This document shows, in pieces, positions 44,527 to 54,682 of a stretch of DNA of 62,482 nucleotides (within the stretch, counting starts at the first letter, position 1; every line of letters begins with the position of its first letter). Source of the stretch: Lachnospiraceae bacterium (GTDB taxonomy: Bacteria > Bacillota > Clostridia > Lachnospirales > Lachnospiraceae); NCBI GenBank assembly GCA_014804655.1, contig JAAUZK010000047.1, positions 1 to 62,482 on the forward strand, given 5' to 3'. The position numbers were made by a program, and so were the translations under genes. The notes under the pieces are model-generated. The model did not search any database and was not told where the DNA came from. It saw only the letters and a list, made by a program, of their open reading frames with translations.

Positions 44527-47500
44527 CTAGCAGAGCGTAACATCAATACGACTCACCTTGCCGTCACGCACATCTTCCGCCGGACTGCCGCTTATCACAC
44601 CACTTAGCGCACTCACTTTACTGCCGTCCGCATATTCCAGCGTGCACTCCGTGATCTGATACTCACCTGGGATATAATCTTTACACTCATCCACATGATA
44701 GACCACCTTCGTCTCTCCCATAAATACTGCTTCCACACTGCCGTTCTCCTGAAGCAGATAAGCGGGCAGCGCCGGCGTAAGCTTCAGCGTAAGTTCCCCG
44801 TCGTACACCTTAAAAGGATGTCTGCCGAACATCATAATAATCCACATGTTCAAAAACTCCACCGTAGAACCGCTTAAACGCGCCACAAATCCCTTGCCGT
44901 GATAGCTGCTGTTGGGATTCTTACTGCTGGCAATAAAGGAAGAATTCTCATAGATACTTCTGCCGTACACCTTGCTGTCAAGGAACGGAATCGCTGCTTT
45001 ACGGAAATCCTCGAAGAACTCCCTGTACATCTCGGATTTTAACAGTTCCAGCAGGTATTTATATTCCATATGAAGCCAGATGGATTCATTCTCCAGCCAT
45101 CCCGGCGTAAACGCTCTCGCACGTCCCAGCTCATAGGAAGCCTCCTGCAAAGAAGCATTGACCTTATACATGGACAGTTTATCGTCATACAAGTCGCTTC
45201 CTTTCACCTGCTCGTACAGCTTACGTTTACCGGACATCGCCTGATCTAATTTCAGATACCGCACGGGGCCCTCCAGGAACAGCGGCACCTCTCCTACCTG
45301 CAGATCAAGCGGCATGATGCCATCCTCACACTCCTGATACTCCGTCACTTCATAAGAAAAATAAGTGGGACAGATACCGCCCGCCATTTCGCAAGCCTTC
45401 TCTATACCTCTACGCACGATCTCATGCCACTCTTCCAGCATCTGTACCAGTTTCTCACCGGAAAGGCTCTTCACGTCGCCGCTCACTCCGGCGTAGACCC
45501 GATCTCTGTAAGCTTCCTTCACATCATTGATCTGATTCCAGAAGGACATTACCTTCTGCTCCGTCATCAGCGTCTTCTTTTCCGCCGCTACGACCTGATC
45601 GATCTGTTCTATGAAATCCGCCAGCTCAGTCAGCACCTCCACATCTCTCGGATAGCGTTTCAGCGCATGTATCGTATACTCCAGATTTCTCGCCAGCTCG
45701 CAGCTCTCCGCCATAGAGGAGCCGAACAGTGCCGGCAGACCGTTTAATGCATCGTACCAGCCGGGCTTGCCGCCCTCCATCTCCACGCCCATTCCGTAAG
45801 CATCCAGCGTCGCAAATTTGGTCGCTGACAAAAGCAGAAGCTTCTCCATCAATGTAACGTAAATGGTATCGCCTTCTCCACCCTTCGCGCAAAGCAGCTG
45901 CCCGTCCTTAACATCCAGTTCTTCTATCGCTTTGTACTGGCGGATTCCCTTTTCCGTTTTCACACAGCGCTGTGCACGTTTCTTTACTTTTGCCTGAGGT
46001 CTGTAATAGCTGTACGTTTTTTCATACAGAAGTTCTTCTTCTTTCTCCGGGAAAACACTCAGATAGCTTTCCAGAAGATCTAAGTTGTAGGTCCAGTGAT
46101 CCGACCAGTAACCCTCACCGAACTTACCGTTCACGACGCCTTCTGCCGCCGTCATGACCTGCTTAAAAAGTGTCTCAACCTGCTCTTTTGTCCGACCGGA
46201 TAGATCCAGCTCTCTGTAAAGCGCTCCCGGCGTAAAAGGCTTAGAGAGCATATCGCAAAGCTTCGCTCTCACCTGTGCGCTGTCATCCCGGAAGATTTCC
46301 TCCGCCTTCGCAGCATTCAGACGGTAGGTGACTTTCTCCACTCCCAGCGGGTTATAACCGTCAGGCTGAATGAGACTGTAGAAGGTCTTGATGCTCTCCC
46401 GTCCCGTAAAAGGCGCAAAGAACACATCGCACCGCCTGTTCTGATTCACATCACGGAAATTACCGTTGCCCTGAGAATAAAACTCAGGAAGCATACTGAA
46501 ATAGTTGTAATCCCGCTCCAGATCACCGTGTTTTCTGGAATACACGTAGAAGACCTTATCATCCGTCAGTTTGATGGGATAACCGCCCCGCAGTACATTG
46601 TCCATATAGGTATACTCACAGTAAGCGTCGAAATCGGGATTCGCCGTCTTCGTTCTGATATGTCTGCACAGATCCTCCGCCAGTCGGTCCGCCACCTGCT
46701 TCTTTTCTTCAAAATATGCCGCATCCGGCTTCCTGTCTGCAAACTCCTCCAGCAGTTCCTTACTTTCCACCTGTCCGATCAGCTCATAGAGCACGATCTC
46801 TTCTCCTACCGCCAGTTTCGCCTGCGTTCCGTAGAAGCTGCAGGGTACCAGATTCTGATTTACCTGCGGCATCGCCAGAAGCTCCTGTAATCCATGCTCG
46901 ATAAAGCCCACCGGTCTCTCCAGAGACAGATCATATGCAAATATCACTTCCGGATCGGTGACTGCCTGCAGCATAGTACCGTCCGCCAGTGTGCCGATGG
47001 AGAAATTACCGCCGTTTATCTCCGTTACCGCTGCGGAATCCACTGTGCTCGCCCGAACACGCATAAAGGGATGTCCACCCACATCTTCCACCTGCATCCA
47101 CGCCTTCATGGTCTGTCCCATTAATTTCATGCTCTCCTGATCGATGCCGTAGGGAATGCATGCCGGCATACCATCCAGAATCTCCAACTGCGCCTCCTGA
47201 CTGCCGGTATTCTTCACGCACACTCTGCGCACCAGACCGCCGATCTTTTCCTCCGGCAGTGTATAATATGACACGCTCGTCACAATTCCTTCCTGCTCAT
47301 GTTTTTCCTCGATCTCCAGACCGTTCATGGTGATGCACATGCTATGCGGGATATTTTCGTCCCGGAAAGGCTCCCATACCCTGCCTTCTTTCTTAATAAA
47401 AGTACGGAATCCGGTCTTTTTCACATTCTGATAAGCCTGATGTGCCGGATAAAACTCCATGATGGCATGATCCTTATTCTCAACCCCGAAGCTGACCACG

Positions 47501-47634
47501 CCCTGTCCACGGTTTACATAATAGCACCAAATCGGGATGCCCCTCACGCCGCTGATTCCCGGCAGGAAACTGGCAAAAGCCGACTGTTTCCCGTAATTTT
47601 CGATTCTGTATGCCGCCGTATTCTCTTTCATCAC
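44527..47634 (-). CDS. GH94 glycoside phosphorylase, 1,2-beta-oligoglucan-phosphorylase-like
   Basis: 1035 residues, the size of the long GH94 branch. [20 protein letters not shown] near residue 400 and [18 protein letters not shown] near 625 match the active-site region; the Asp in GWYDALN is the likely general acid. GH94 enzymes split beta-glucosidic bonds with phosphate, releasing glucose 1-phosphate. The 1,2-beta-oligoglucan assignment is from family resemblance and length only. No signal peptide is visible, so it acts in the cytoplasm on imported oligosaccharides. It follows the other GH94 gene by 50 nt. GTG 47634 and the adjacent ATG 47631 are equally possible starts. Confidence 0.85.
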   Translation of the reverse strand: MMKENTAAYRIENYGKQSAFASFLPGISGVRGIPIWCYYVNRGQGVVSFGVENKDHAIMEFYPAHQAYQNVKKTGFRTFIKKEGRVWEPFRDENIPHSMCITMNGLEIEEKHEQEGIVTSVSYYTLPEEKIGGLVRRVCVKNTGSQEAQLEILDGMPACIPYGIDQESMKLMGQTMKAWMQVEDVGGHPFMRVRASTVDSAAVTEINGGNFSIGTLADGTMLQAVTDPEVIFAYDLSLERPVGFIEHGLQELLAMPQVNQNLVPCSFYGTQAKLAVGEEIVLYELIGQVESKELLEEFADRKPDAAYFEEKKQVADRLAEDLCRHIRTKTANPDFDAYCEYTYMDNVLRGGYPIKLTDDKVFYVYSRKHGDLERDYNYFSMLPEFYSQGNGNFRDVNQNRRCDVFFAPFTGRESIKTFYSLIQPDGYNPLGVEKVTYRLNAAKAEEIFRDDSAQVRAKLCDMLSKPFTPGALYRELDLSGRTKEQVETLFKQVMTAAEGVVNGKFGEGYWSDHWTYNLDLLESYLSVFPEKEEELLYEKTYSYYRPQAKVKKRAQRCVKTEKGIRQYKAIEELDVKDGQLLCAKGGEGDTIYVTLMEKLLLLSATKFATLDAYGMGVEMEGGKPGWYDALNGLPALFGSSMAESCELARNLEYTIHALKRYPRDVEVLTELADFIEQIDQVVAAEKKTLMTEQKVMSFWNQINDVKEAYRDRVYAGVSGDVKSLSGEKLVQMLEEWHEIVRRGIEKACEMAGGICPTYFSYEVTEYQECEDGIMPLDLQVGEVPLFLEGPVRYLKLDQAMSGKRKLYEQVKGSDLYDDKLSMYKVNASLQEASYELGRARAFTPGWLENESIWLHMEYKYLLELLKSEMYREFFEDFRKAAIPFLDSKVYGRSIYENSSFIASSKNPNSSYHGKGFVARLSGSTVEFLNMWIIMMFGRHPFKVYDGELTLKLTPALPAYLLQENGSVEAVFMGETKVVYHVDECKDYIPGEYQITECTLEYADGSKVSALSGVISGSPAEDVRDGKVSRIDVTLC

Positions 47635-47684
47635 TGTAATTATGCTCCTTTCAAGGGTAAATATATCAAATGCTTGGGAACTTC

Positions 47685-50399
47685 CTATGCCTGCAGCTCA
47701 ACAACGATCTCATGGGTGCTCTCCTCACTGAGCTTTTCGATCTCGGTGAGCGGAATTCTCACTTCATTATCCTGCACCGCAAGCTGCCCTCCGTCTAATG
47801 TGACACTGCCGATCCGATAGGCGCCGGCTTCCGCATTCTGCGCATTGACATAGACAATATGCCACCTTTTCCCTCCGAAGTTCAGGGTGAGACCCGCGCG
47901 GCCATCCTGAAATTGTTCCTTCATAAGCTGCGGCGCAAGAATCATATCGCCACAGTTTCCTCTGACGCCGAACATCTGCGTGATCACCGTCAGCATCATC
48001 CAGCTCGCCGCACCCGTCAGATAATGGTACATGCCTCTTCCCCTGTCATTGAAATACTCCGGTATTCCCGGATAGATCATGCTGGTATTAAAATCCGCCA
48101 CCTGCTCGTACAGCGTGTACAGGGCGCGATATCCTTCCCGTCCGAAACCGCGTCTGTAGAGCGCATTGGCATACATTGTGGTCATGTGTGAAAAGACTGC
48201 TCCGTTCTCCTTATGCCCGTATGCGAAACCGAACATTCTGCCCAGATCGGTCTTTAATTCTTTAAAGTCAGTATTCAGGCGATAGCCTCCCACTTCCTTC
48301 TGATATAAATATTTATCCGCCGCCTTAACAATCTCTGCGGTCTGTTCATCGGTAGCGGTGCCGGACATCACGGTAAATACCTGTCCCGTCAGCATCATCC
48401 GTACACCTTCGGGCTTGATTCCCTCACACTGACGTCCGCTATTGTCATAATAGCTGTTAAACCATCCGCAGTCTTTGCCGTCGATCCACTCGGTTCTGCG
48501 AATATGTTCCCTGATCCACTGTGCCTTCTCCCGCAGGCTTGCCTGAACCTGTTCGCTGTCAAGCTGTATCTTCCTGCCCGATACCTGATGGAATATACTC
48601 TTACAGTAATCTGCAAGCAGGGCTTTCTTCTGCTCTGCATCCTCATACAGCTCTGTGCCGGAAGCTAACAACGGCTCTATCTCCGCTAATACTTCCACGC
48701 TCTCCATCTGCAGCCGTTCACGCAGCAGACCGATCAACTCCGCCAGCACATCCAGATTATCCGCATAGGCAGCGGTAAATGCCACGCTCTCTCCTCTGTC
48801 CGCCGCCATGTCAAGCGCATCGTTCCAGTCCGCACCGCGCAGCCGCATGTGATTGTGCTCGCCCACCTCGTAGAAGACCGTAAGATTCTGCACCAGAATG
48901 TGCTCTAATACGGAGCCCCGATATTCATGACCCTCCTGATCTTTCAAAACCGGCGTTCCGTCGGCTTCCCATGCCTGGTCGATGTCAGTGCCTCTGGCTT
49001 CCTGCTTGTCTTTAAAATATGTATTCTCTTTCAACAGAACCGACAGATCGCCGGTCTGGTCTATATACATTTTAGTCGTCATAAGCGGCCATAAACCATG
49101 ATCCATCCAGACTCTTGTGATGTTGTTACGATCCGCTATGAACTCGCCCTGCTTGCTGCCTATGATCGTGGCATTGCTGCCGTCGATCCGCACGCCGCCG
49201 TAATTGTCGATGAGCATCTGCCGCACGTCATCCGGCTGCATAATTAACAGTGCCAGACAATCCTGCCAGAGATCACGCCATCCTCTGCCGCCCTTACCGT
49301 AATCATGGTGAGGCAGGAACGAACAGCCGTAGATTCTGCGCAGCATGGGCTGGAAATTCACCCAGAACATGAAATTATCAAAATTAGAATCCGCCGTTTC
49401 ATAGGACACATTGATCCTGTCCAGCCAGTACTGTTTCGTATTCTGAAGCGCTTCCTGTACCTTACCGTCATCGCAAAAAGCCGCTAACATCCCGTCAATC
49501 ATCTCTCTGTTCTCTTCCGCACCGATGAAGATGATATAGCTTCTGCTCTCTTTCGCCTGCAGCGTAACCGGGGCAAACCTCATGGCACCGATGATCTCAT
49601 AGCCGTCATACTGTCTGCCGGCGGGATCATATGGCTGCTCTGCCAGCACACTCTCCGGTCTTTCATAGCTGCCGCCCTCTCCGATATAATCCTCCACCAT
49701 TGGCATGAATCCCACAGGCGCTGTTCCATCCTGCTCCATACCGCATACATAGTAAGTGATCCGATTCTTCTGATGCCCTCTCTCGTCAAAAGAAAGTGTC
49801 GGTGTAACCAAAACGCCGTTCTTCGTCGTCTCGGCTCTGTGCAGTAAGGAAGTCACATGTCTGTGATCCCGCAAGTTATCCGCACTCCTGCCGTAGAGTG
49901 GAACAGCTGCCGTAGGTGTCAGTGTGACTGCCTCATCCCCTCGGTTTATAATCTCCACATGCATGATCTCCACAGAATATTCCGATACCGGCACGAAGGA
50001 AGTGATTTTGGATGCCACGCCGTATTCTGCGATCTCCCGTTCGATCTGATGCCACATAGGTCCTGCAGTCAATACGCTTCTGTCCTGTGCGTCCGTGAAA
50101 CGCTTCGCTTCCGCCTGCGCCGAAACGCCCGTCGCTGAGAAGCATGCACCGTCAGCAAGCCTGCACCAGAAGTTCCTTGTAGATTTGTTGTTATGAAGTT
50201 CTTCCGCGCTGACAGGCTGTAAAACAAATTCATTCTGACTGCGTTTCAAGTCACCGCCCAGCCTCGGCGTAACGGCTCCTTTTAACCCCTGCTCCCCCGC
50301 TATGGGAAAATACAGATAGCTTACGTTCTCCGGCTGCTCCAGCCGAAAAGTTCCCTGATGATCCATAAATTCGTACGATTTCATTTCTGCATTGCGCAT
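47685..50399 (-). CDS. GH94 glycoside phosphorylase (cellobiose/laminaribiose-phosphorylase type)
   Basis: 904 residues. An N-terminal beta-sandwich domain, a helical linker and an (alpha/alpha)6 barrel are expected. The barrel shows [10 protein letters not shown] near residue 373 and [13 protein letters not shown] near 526, where the DWND Asp is the usual catalytic acid in GH94. It has no signal peptide. The closest biochemical class cannot be fixed: cellobiose, cellodextrin and laminaribiose phosphorylases all share these motifs, and the length is nearer to cellodextrin or laminaribiose enzymes. It is the first gene of the two-gene operon, with GGGGG upstream of ATG 50399. Confidence 0.88.
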   Translation of the reverse strand: MRNAEMKSYEFMDHQGTFRLEQPENVSYLYFPIAGEQGLKGAVTPRLGGDLKRSQNEFVLQPVSAEELHNNKSTRNFWCRLADGACFSATGVSAQAEAKRFTDAQDRSVLTAGPMWHQIEREIAEYGVASKITSFVPVSEYSVEIMHVEIINRGDEAVTLTPTAAVPLYGRSADNLRDHRHVTSLLHRAETTKNGVLVTPTLSFDERGHQKNRITYYVCGMEQDGTAPVGFMPMVEDYIGEGGSYERPESVLAEQPYDPAGRQYDGYEIIGAMRFAPVTLQAKESRSYIIFIGAEENREMIDGMLAAFCDDGKVQEALQNTKQYWLDRINVSYETADSNFDNFMFWVNFQPMLRRIYGCSFLPHHDYGKGGRGWRDLWQDCLALLIMQPDDVRQMLIDNYGGVRIDGSNATIIGSKQGEFIADRNNITRVWMDHGLWPLMTTKMYIDQTGDLSVLLKENTYFKDKQEARGTDIDQAWEADGTPVLKDQEGHEYRGSVLEHILVQNLTVFYEVGEHNHMRLRGADWNDALDMAADRGESVAFTAAYADNLDVLAELIGLLRERLQMESVEVLAEIEPLLASGTELYEDAEQKKALLADYCKSIFHQVSGRKIQLDSEQVQASLREKAQWIREHIRRTEWIDGKDCGWFNSYYDNSGRQCEGIKPEGVRMMLTGQVFTVMSGTATDEQTAEIVKAADKYLYQKEVGGYRLNTDFKELKTDLGRMFGFAYGHKENGAVFSHMTTMYANALYRRGFGREGYRALYTLYEQVADFNTSMIYPGIPEYFNDRGRGMYHYLTGAASWMMLTVITQMFGVRGNCGDMILAPQLMKEQFQDGRAGLTLNFGGKRWHIVYVNAQNAEAGAYRIGSVTLDGGQLAVQDNEVRIPLTEIEKLSEESTHEIVVELQA

Positions 50400-50631
50400 A
50401 TGGTTGTTACCCCCTGTTATAATATAGTAATCGGGCTTTTACCGGGTTACTTCTAGCATTATCATATAGATTTTGAACATAAATTACGGTGTCATTTTTT
50501 ATATTTAGGTGTATTATTTTTATACGAATTCCGGTAAAGCACCGTTTTATTTATTATAGCGTTGAATTTGGGTTTTTTCAATCGGGAGGGGAGTGAAATT
50601 GCAGTACTGTGATAGGTTATCTAAAACGTCC

Positions 50632-50784
50632 GCACAGATGAAGAGTAATATCTACGGAACCGCGCTTTCGCTCCTTTCACAGCGCAGCAGACACTAAGCT
50701 CGAAAGTTGCTTTGCAACTTTTAACCTCGCTAAGTGCTGGCGCTGTTCTAGGGGGTTCCTTAAGATATTACTCTTCATCTGTGC
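50632..50784. repeat. 153-bp palindromic element
   Basis: Perfect 22-bp terminal inverted repeats (50632-50653 with 50763-50784, beginning GCACAGATGAAGAG), then matching CAGCGC/GCGCTG arms and a central AAAGTTGC-TTT-GCAACTTT hairpin. The whole element folds into one long imperfect hairpin. It lies in the 537-bp gap between the divergent GH94 operon and MATE gene. The rest of that gap (50400-50631) is AT-rich and shows no gene. Confidence 0.8.
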
Positions 50785-50879
50785 TGGTTATTGGAAATTG
50801 CTGAAAACAGAAATACTGAAATTCCGAAAATGTCATGTAGGATGTAGAAACAAAGAATTGGAGAAATGTCAGTTTATGA

Positions 50880-50907
50880 TTGCATTTTATTAAGAAAAGA
50901 GTATAAT
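50880..50907 (+). promoter_or_regulatory. Promoter of the MATE transporter gene
   Basis: TTGCAT (50880-50885), 16-nt spacer and TATAAT (50902-50907), 30 nt before the start codon. Confidence 0.65.
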
Positions 50908-50936
50908 AAGGGATTTGGAAACGGAGGCGTGATATT

Positions 50937-52265
50937 ATGAACAAGGATCTGACCGTGGGGAAACCGGAAACTGTACTGTGGCAGTTCTGTCTGCCGTTGT
51001 TTGGCAGTATTATTTTTCAGCAGTTATACAATATCGCTGACAGTCTGGTCGCCGGCAAATTTATCGGCGAAAACGCCTTGGCCGCAGTGGGAAACAGTTA
51101 CGAGATCACTCTGATCTTTATCGCTTTTGCCTTCGGCTGCAATATCGGCTGCTCGGTCATCGTGTCGCGGCTGTTCGGTTCTAAAAAATACGGTGAAATG
51201 AAAACGTCGGTTTACACGACCATGATCTCCAGCGGTGTTTTGTGCGCGATCCTGATGATCTTCGGGCTTGTCTGCTGCGATGTCCTTCTTGATCTGATCC
51301 ATACGCCGTCTGAGATTCTCTCCGACTCTAAATTATATCTGAACATTTACATATGGGGACTTCCCTTCCTTTTCTTCTATAATATAGCAACGGGAATCTT
51401 CTCTGCGCTGGGCGATTCCAAAACACCGTTTATCTTTCTGGCAATCTCCTCGACTGCCAATATTCTGGTAGATATTCTGTTCGTAGCCGCTTTCAACATG
51501 GGAGTGGCCGGCGTTGCATGGGCAACCTTTCTCTGTCAGGGTGTAAGCTGTGTGCTTGCAGTAATAGTTGTATTAAAGCGACTGTCCGTCATCCCGACCG
51601 AGGGCAGGGTCGTCTTATATTCTTTTGAGATGTTTAAAAAGATAGCGGTGATCGCGGTTCCCAGTATCTTACAGCAGAGTTTTATCTCTGTCGGCAATAT
51701 CATTATCCAGAGCGTGATCAACGACTGCGGGGTGGAAGTTACTGCCGGATATGCCGCTGCGGTCAAGCTTAACAATCTGGTAATTACCTCCTTCACCACG
51801 CTGGCTAACGGATTGTCCAACTATACGGCGCAGAATATAGGTGCCGGCATTCTGCCGCGGATCAAGGATGGCTTCAAAGCGGGCGTTAAGATGGTGTGGC
51901 TGCTCTGCGTTCCTCTCGTGGCGCTGTATCTCGTAGCAGCGAAGACTCTTGTCACCTTCTTTATCAACGACCCTTCCGAGCTGGCGCTTGCCTCCGGTAT
52001 GCGGTTTCTCTATATTGTAGCTCCTTTCTACTTTATTATATCCGTCAAACTGATTGCCGACGGCATTCTGCGCGGCGCCGGGCTTATGAAGAACTTCATG
52101 ATCGCAACCTTTACAGATCTGATCCTGCGGGTCGTGCTGGCCGAAATCCTGTCCCGGCAGATAGGCTATATCGGGATCTGGTGCGCATGGCCCATCGGCT
52201 GGACAATAGCTACGGGGCTGTCGATTACCTTTTATCGGAGAGGTCCGTGGCGGAAAGCCGCCTGA
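50937..52265 (+). CDS. MATE family multidrug/Na+ antiporter
   Basis: 442 residues with about 12 membrane helices in two MatE halves. The N-terminal KPETVLWQFCLPLFGSIIFQ and QQLYNIADSLVAGKFIG are typical of the DinF/NorM group. Such proteins export drugs or metabolites in exchange for Na+ or H+; the substrate is not predictable. CGGAGG lies 9 nt before the ATG. It ends 5 nt before the stop of the convergent PTS-like gene. Confidence 0.93.
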   Translation: MNKDLTVGKPETVLWQFCLPLFGSIIFQQLYNIADSLVAGKFIGENALAAVGNSYEITLIFIAFAFGCNIGCSVIVSRLFGSKKYGEMKTSVYTTMISSGVLCAILMIFGLVCCDVLLDLIHTPSEILSDSKLYLNIYIWGLPFLFFYNIATGIFSALGDSKTPFIFLAISSTANILVDILFVAAFNMGVAGVAWATFLCQGVSCVLAVIVVLKRLSVIPTEGRVVLYSFEMFKKIAVIAVPSILQQSFISVGNIIIQSVINDCGVEVTAGYAAAVKLNNLVITSFTTLANGLSNYTAQNIGAGILPRIKDGFKAGVKMVWLLCVPLVALYLVAAKTLVTFFINDPSELALASGMRFLYIVAPFYFIISVKLIADGILRGAGLMKNFMIATFTDLILRVVLAEILSRQIGYIGIWCAWPIGWTIATGLSITFYRRGPWRKAA

Positions 52266-52270
52266 CGCAT

Positions 52271-53308
52271 TTATATTTCAAAAGAATAATCTCCCTTCTT
52301 TATTTTCCCTTTTTTTCTTAAAATCCCGTCAAAAAACAGGGAGAAACAAACCGGGAAGATGAAATGCAATAGTGCCACCGAAACGATGGATTTAGTATTA
52401 ATTCCCATATCCGTAAACGTAAATATCTGCCCTACAAATCCGCAGGTTCCCATGCCGGCTCCCGCGGGTGTATTGGTTGCCTCCAGAATGCATGTTGCGA
52501 TTGGCGCTATGATAATCGAGGATAAAGTGGGCGGTAATAAAATCCAAGGATTCTTTAGAATATTAGGGAACTGAAACATGGAAGAACCCAGTCCCATTGC
52601 CATTACCCCGCCCATCTTGCAATCCCGGTAACCTGTTGCGGCAAATCCTACCATCTGCGCACAGCATCCAACCGCAGCCGCTCCCGCCGATATTCCTGAC
52701 AGATTCAGCATGATGCATAAAGCCGTACTGGAAAGCGGCGAGGTTAGGACAAGACCTACAATCACCGACACAATGATTCCCATAAAAAACGGCTGTAATT
52801 CCGTCGCTTTCATGATAATCAAACCTATCCCACTCATTAACATTTTCACCCCAGGTCCAATGAATGTGGCTGTAAGCCCTCCTACCAGAAGAGTAACTCC
52901 CGGAGTTACTAGAATATCAACCTTTGTTTCTTTCGATACCGCCTTACCAAATTCCGCCCCTACGATTGCAGAAACAAGTGCCGCCGCTTCCCCGCCGATA
53001 CCGGCACCAAACGCTCCTGTCACCGCACTTGTAAATAAAACAAGCGGCGGCGCTTTCAATGCCCATGCAACTGCAACACCGATCGCTGCTCCGACCTGTT
53101 TCATGGCAAAGCTACCCAGTTGTGTAAAATAAGTAAAGATTCTATATTCTCCCAAAAGATTCTGTCCCTGCTCCCCGACCGTTTTAAATATTAAGCCGAT
53201 CAGTAAAGAGGCAAATACCGCCTGCGCCATTTGAGACAATGCGTCGATGCCGTATCGTTTCGGTGAAATAACAATATCTTTTTTTCTCAGAAACTCTTTT
53301 ACTCTCAT
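52271..53308 (-). CDS. PTS EIIC-like membrane transporter (PTS_EIIC_2 family)
   Basis: 345 residues with eight to ten hydrophobic segments, rich in Gly and Ala (VGGLTATFIGPGVKML, SPLSSTALCIMLNLSG). It resembles the PTS_EIIC_2 family of uncharacterised IIC-type proteins that occur without IIA/IIB partners, as here. The start ATG 53308 is preceded by AGGGGG. It is divergently transcribed from an AraC regulator, and its promoter spacer contains the palindrome TTGTATACAA, so local control is likely. The substrate is unknown. Confidence 0.8.
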   Translation of the reverse strand: MRVKEFLRKKDIVISPKRYGIDALSQMAQAVFASLLIGLIFKTVGEQGQNLLGEYRIFTYFTQLGSFAMKQVGAAIGVAVAWALKAPPLVLFTSAVTGAFGAGIGGEAAALVSAIVGAEFGKAVSKETKVDILVTPGVTLLVGGLTATFIGPGVKMLMSGIGLIIMKATELQPFFMGIIVSVIVGLVLTSPLSSTALCIMLNLSGISAGAAAVGCCAQMVGFAATGYRDCKMGGVMAMGLGSSMFQFPNILKNPWILLPPTLSSIIIAPIATCILEATNTPAGAGMGTCGFVGQIFTFTDMGINTKSIVSVALLHFIFPVCFSLFFDGILRKKGKIKKGDYSFEI

Positions 53309-53349
53309 AATTTCCCCCTCTGCTTGGTTACTCGTCCCCCAAAACATTA

Positions 53350-53378
53350 ATTTTACACTTTTGTATACAATCTTCGAA
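53350..53378 (-). promoter_or_regulatory. Promoter and operator candidate of the PTS-like gene
   Basis: TTCGAA (53373-53378), 17-nt spacer and TAAAAT (53350-53355) on the minus strand. The perfect palindrome TTGTATACAA (53361-53370) fills the spacer and could be a regulator site. Confidence 0.5.
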
Positions 53379-53392
53379 TTAGGTTTTCATGC

Positions 53393-53421
53393 TTGAATTG
53401 TACAATATTTCATCCTATACT
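53393..53421 (+). promoter_or_regulatory. Promoter of the AraC gene with palindrome
   Basis: TTGAAT (53393-53398), 17-nt spacer and TATACT (53416-53421). The perfect palindrome ATTGTACAAT (53397-53406) overlaps the -35 end and resembles the one in the divergent promoter. Confidence 0.55.
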
Positions 53422-53446
53422 TATATAGAAAAAAGAAGCATAAAAC

Positions 53447-54337
53447 ATGAATTTTGAACCGCACAAGGAAATGATCATTATGAGATATGATTTCTTACCA
53501 CTGATTAAACACTCTTTCGCTTACGGAACGGAACATATCATACCTGAATTTATCATCAGCAGCAAAGCCAAAGAAACGTTGATCTATCCGAAATCTTTCA
53601 GCTTGTTGAAAACAGCTTACGATTACTACACGGAAGGCAGCAATCAGGAATTCTATGAAATTCGATATATATTAGAAGGAGAAGGCTATTTAAAATATAA
53701 CGGAAAGAGCTATCTGCTGAAAAAAGGAGACGGCTGCCTGATCGACTGCCGCCAGAAATATTATTACCAGACCAGCAGCTACCACTGGGTCAGTACCTCT
53801 CTGTATTTCGATGGTACGCCGGCTGCCCCGTTAGTACAATCCTATCTGCAATCCGGTAATGTTAAATTTTCCAATACTGAGTTTTTAAACTTTGAACCAT
53901 TCCAGACACACATATTGCAATGCACGCAAAAAGCTGCCCCATATATGGAATATGAAATTTCCGCCACCTTTTATCTGCTCCTGACAAATCTTCTGATCGT
54001 CCGGAGCAAAACCCGCAGTACAACTTCTGACATTGTTGAGAAAATAGTTTCTTACATGCAGGCAAACTATATGAAAAATCTCTCATTAGATGACCTGTCT
54101 CACCATTTCGGCTTAAGCCGTACCCATATGTCCAGATGCTTTAAGGAGTACACAGGCTTCGCACCGCATGAATATATCACAAGGCTCCGTATCTACCATG
54201 CCAAGTATCTTCTGAAGGCAACAGAACTATCCATTGAAGAAATAAGCCATCAGACGGGATTCACCGATTCCGTTTATTTCATTCAGGTATTTAAAAAAAT
54301 GGAAGGGATAACGCCTTCTAAGTTTCGGAAAGGGTGA
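53447..54337 (+). CDS. AraC family transcriptional regulator
   Basis: 296 residues: an N-terminal cupin-like sensor domain (about 25-170; ILEGEGYLKYNGKSYLLKKGD) and a C-terminal pair of helix-turn-helix motifs (SLDDLSHHFGLSRTHMSRCF and SIEEISHQTGFTDSVYFIQ). The expected role is a sugar- or metabolite-responsive activator of the divergent PTS-like gene. ATG 53447 has AGAAG upstream. ATG 53480 (MRYDFLPL) with AAGGA is a reasonable alternative start. Confidence 0.9.
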   Translation: MNFEPHKEMIIMRYDFLPLIKHSFAYGTEHIIPEFIISSKAKETLIYPKSFSLLKTAYDYYTEGSNQEFYEIRYILEGEGYLKYNGKSYLLKKGDGCLIDCRQKYYYQTSSYHWVSTSLYFDGTPAAPLVQSYLQSGNVKFSNTEFLNFEPFQTHILQCTQKAAPYMEYEISATFYLLLTNLLIVRSKTRSTTSDIVEKIVSYMQANYMKNLSLDDLSHHFGLSRTHMSRCFKEYTGFAPHEYITRLRIYHAKYLLKATELSIEEISHQTGFTDSVYFIQVFKKMEGITPSKFRKG

Positions 54338-54385
54338 TGGACGGGAGCGCCATGCAAAGTAGGGCCGTAAAGAATCCCTTAGTGC

Positions 54386-54577
54386 TCATAACTCCATTGA
54401 ATCTGGATTCAATAAAAAGTCGTATACATTCATGATCAATATACCGTCATCATTATAAAATGGTTTCGGTGTATTTGATGTGATTACAATTTTCTTGCCG
54501 AATGCAGTAATTTTCCTTGACAAAAACGGAAAATTACACATAATATATAAGTAGGAAAAGCTTCCTAGGTGTTCCAC
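54386..54577 (-). pseudogene. Possible gene remnant overlapping the ToxI promoter
   Basis: An open stretch of up to 63 codons (best part: KKIVITSNTPKPF...VYDFLLNPDSMEL) has coding-like composition but no ribosome site and lies antisense over the toxin-antitoxin promoter. I do not recognise it. It may be the end of a gene cut by arrival of the toxin-antitoxin module, or chance. Confidence 0.25.
54517..54546 (+). promoter_or_regulatory. Promoter of the ToxI antitoxin RNA
   Basis: Consensus TTGACA (54517-54522), 18-nt spacer and TAATAT (54541-54546), about 22 nt before the first RNA repeat. Confidence 0.65.
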
Positions 54578-54633
54578 TACCTTAAAGGTGAATTATGATT
54601 GGTGTTCCGCCACCATGAAGGGCGAATTATGAT
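54568..54633 (+). ncRNA. toxI: ToxI-type antitoxin RNA, two tandem repeats
   Basis: Two direct repeats of 32-33 nt begin GGTGTTCC (54568 and 54601) and end GAATTATGAT. Within each, TTCC(A/G)C can pair with G(T/C)GAA. The A.T pair of repeat 1 becomes G.C in repeat 2, a compensatory change that supports a real RNA fold, as in the pseudoknots of type III antitoxins. The repeats sit between a promoter and a terminator directly ahead of toxN, the standard type III layout. Processing by ToxN would release single units that bind and block the toxin. Two repeats is a small number for the family; more degenerate ones were not seen. Confidence 0.8.
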
Positions 54634-54634
54634 G

Positions 54635-54671
54635 AATGAGTAAGGATATCCTTCCTTACTCATTACTTTTT
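54635..54671 (+). terminator. Attenuating terminator between toxI and toxN
   Basis: AATGAGTAAGG (54635-54645) pairs perfectly with CCTTACTCATT (54654-54664), followed by TTTTT (54667-54671). In type III systems partial read-through here sets the antitoxin-to-toxin ratio. Confidence 0.85.
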
Positions 54672-54682
54672 AGGAGAAATTA

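Noticed and set aside
54568..54633. Short direct repeats considered as a CRISPR array
   Set aside because: Only two adjacent units without spacers, and the promoter-repeat-terminator-ToxN order fits a type III antitoxin.
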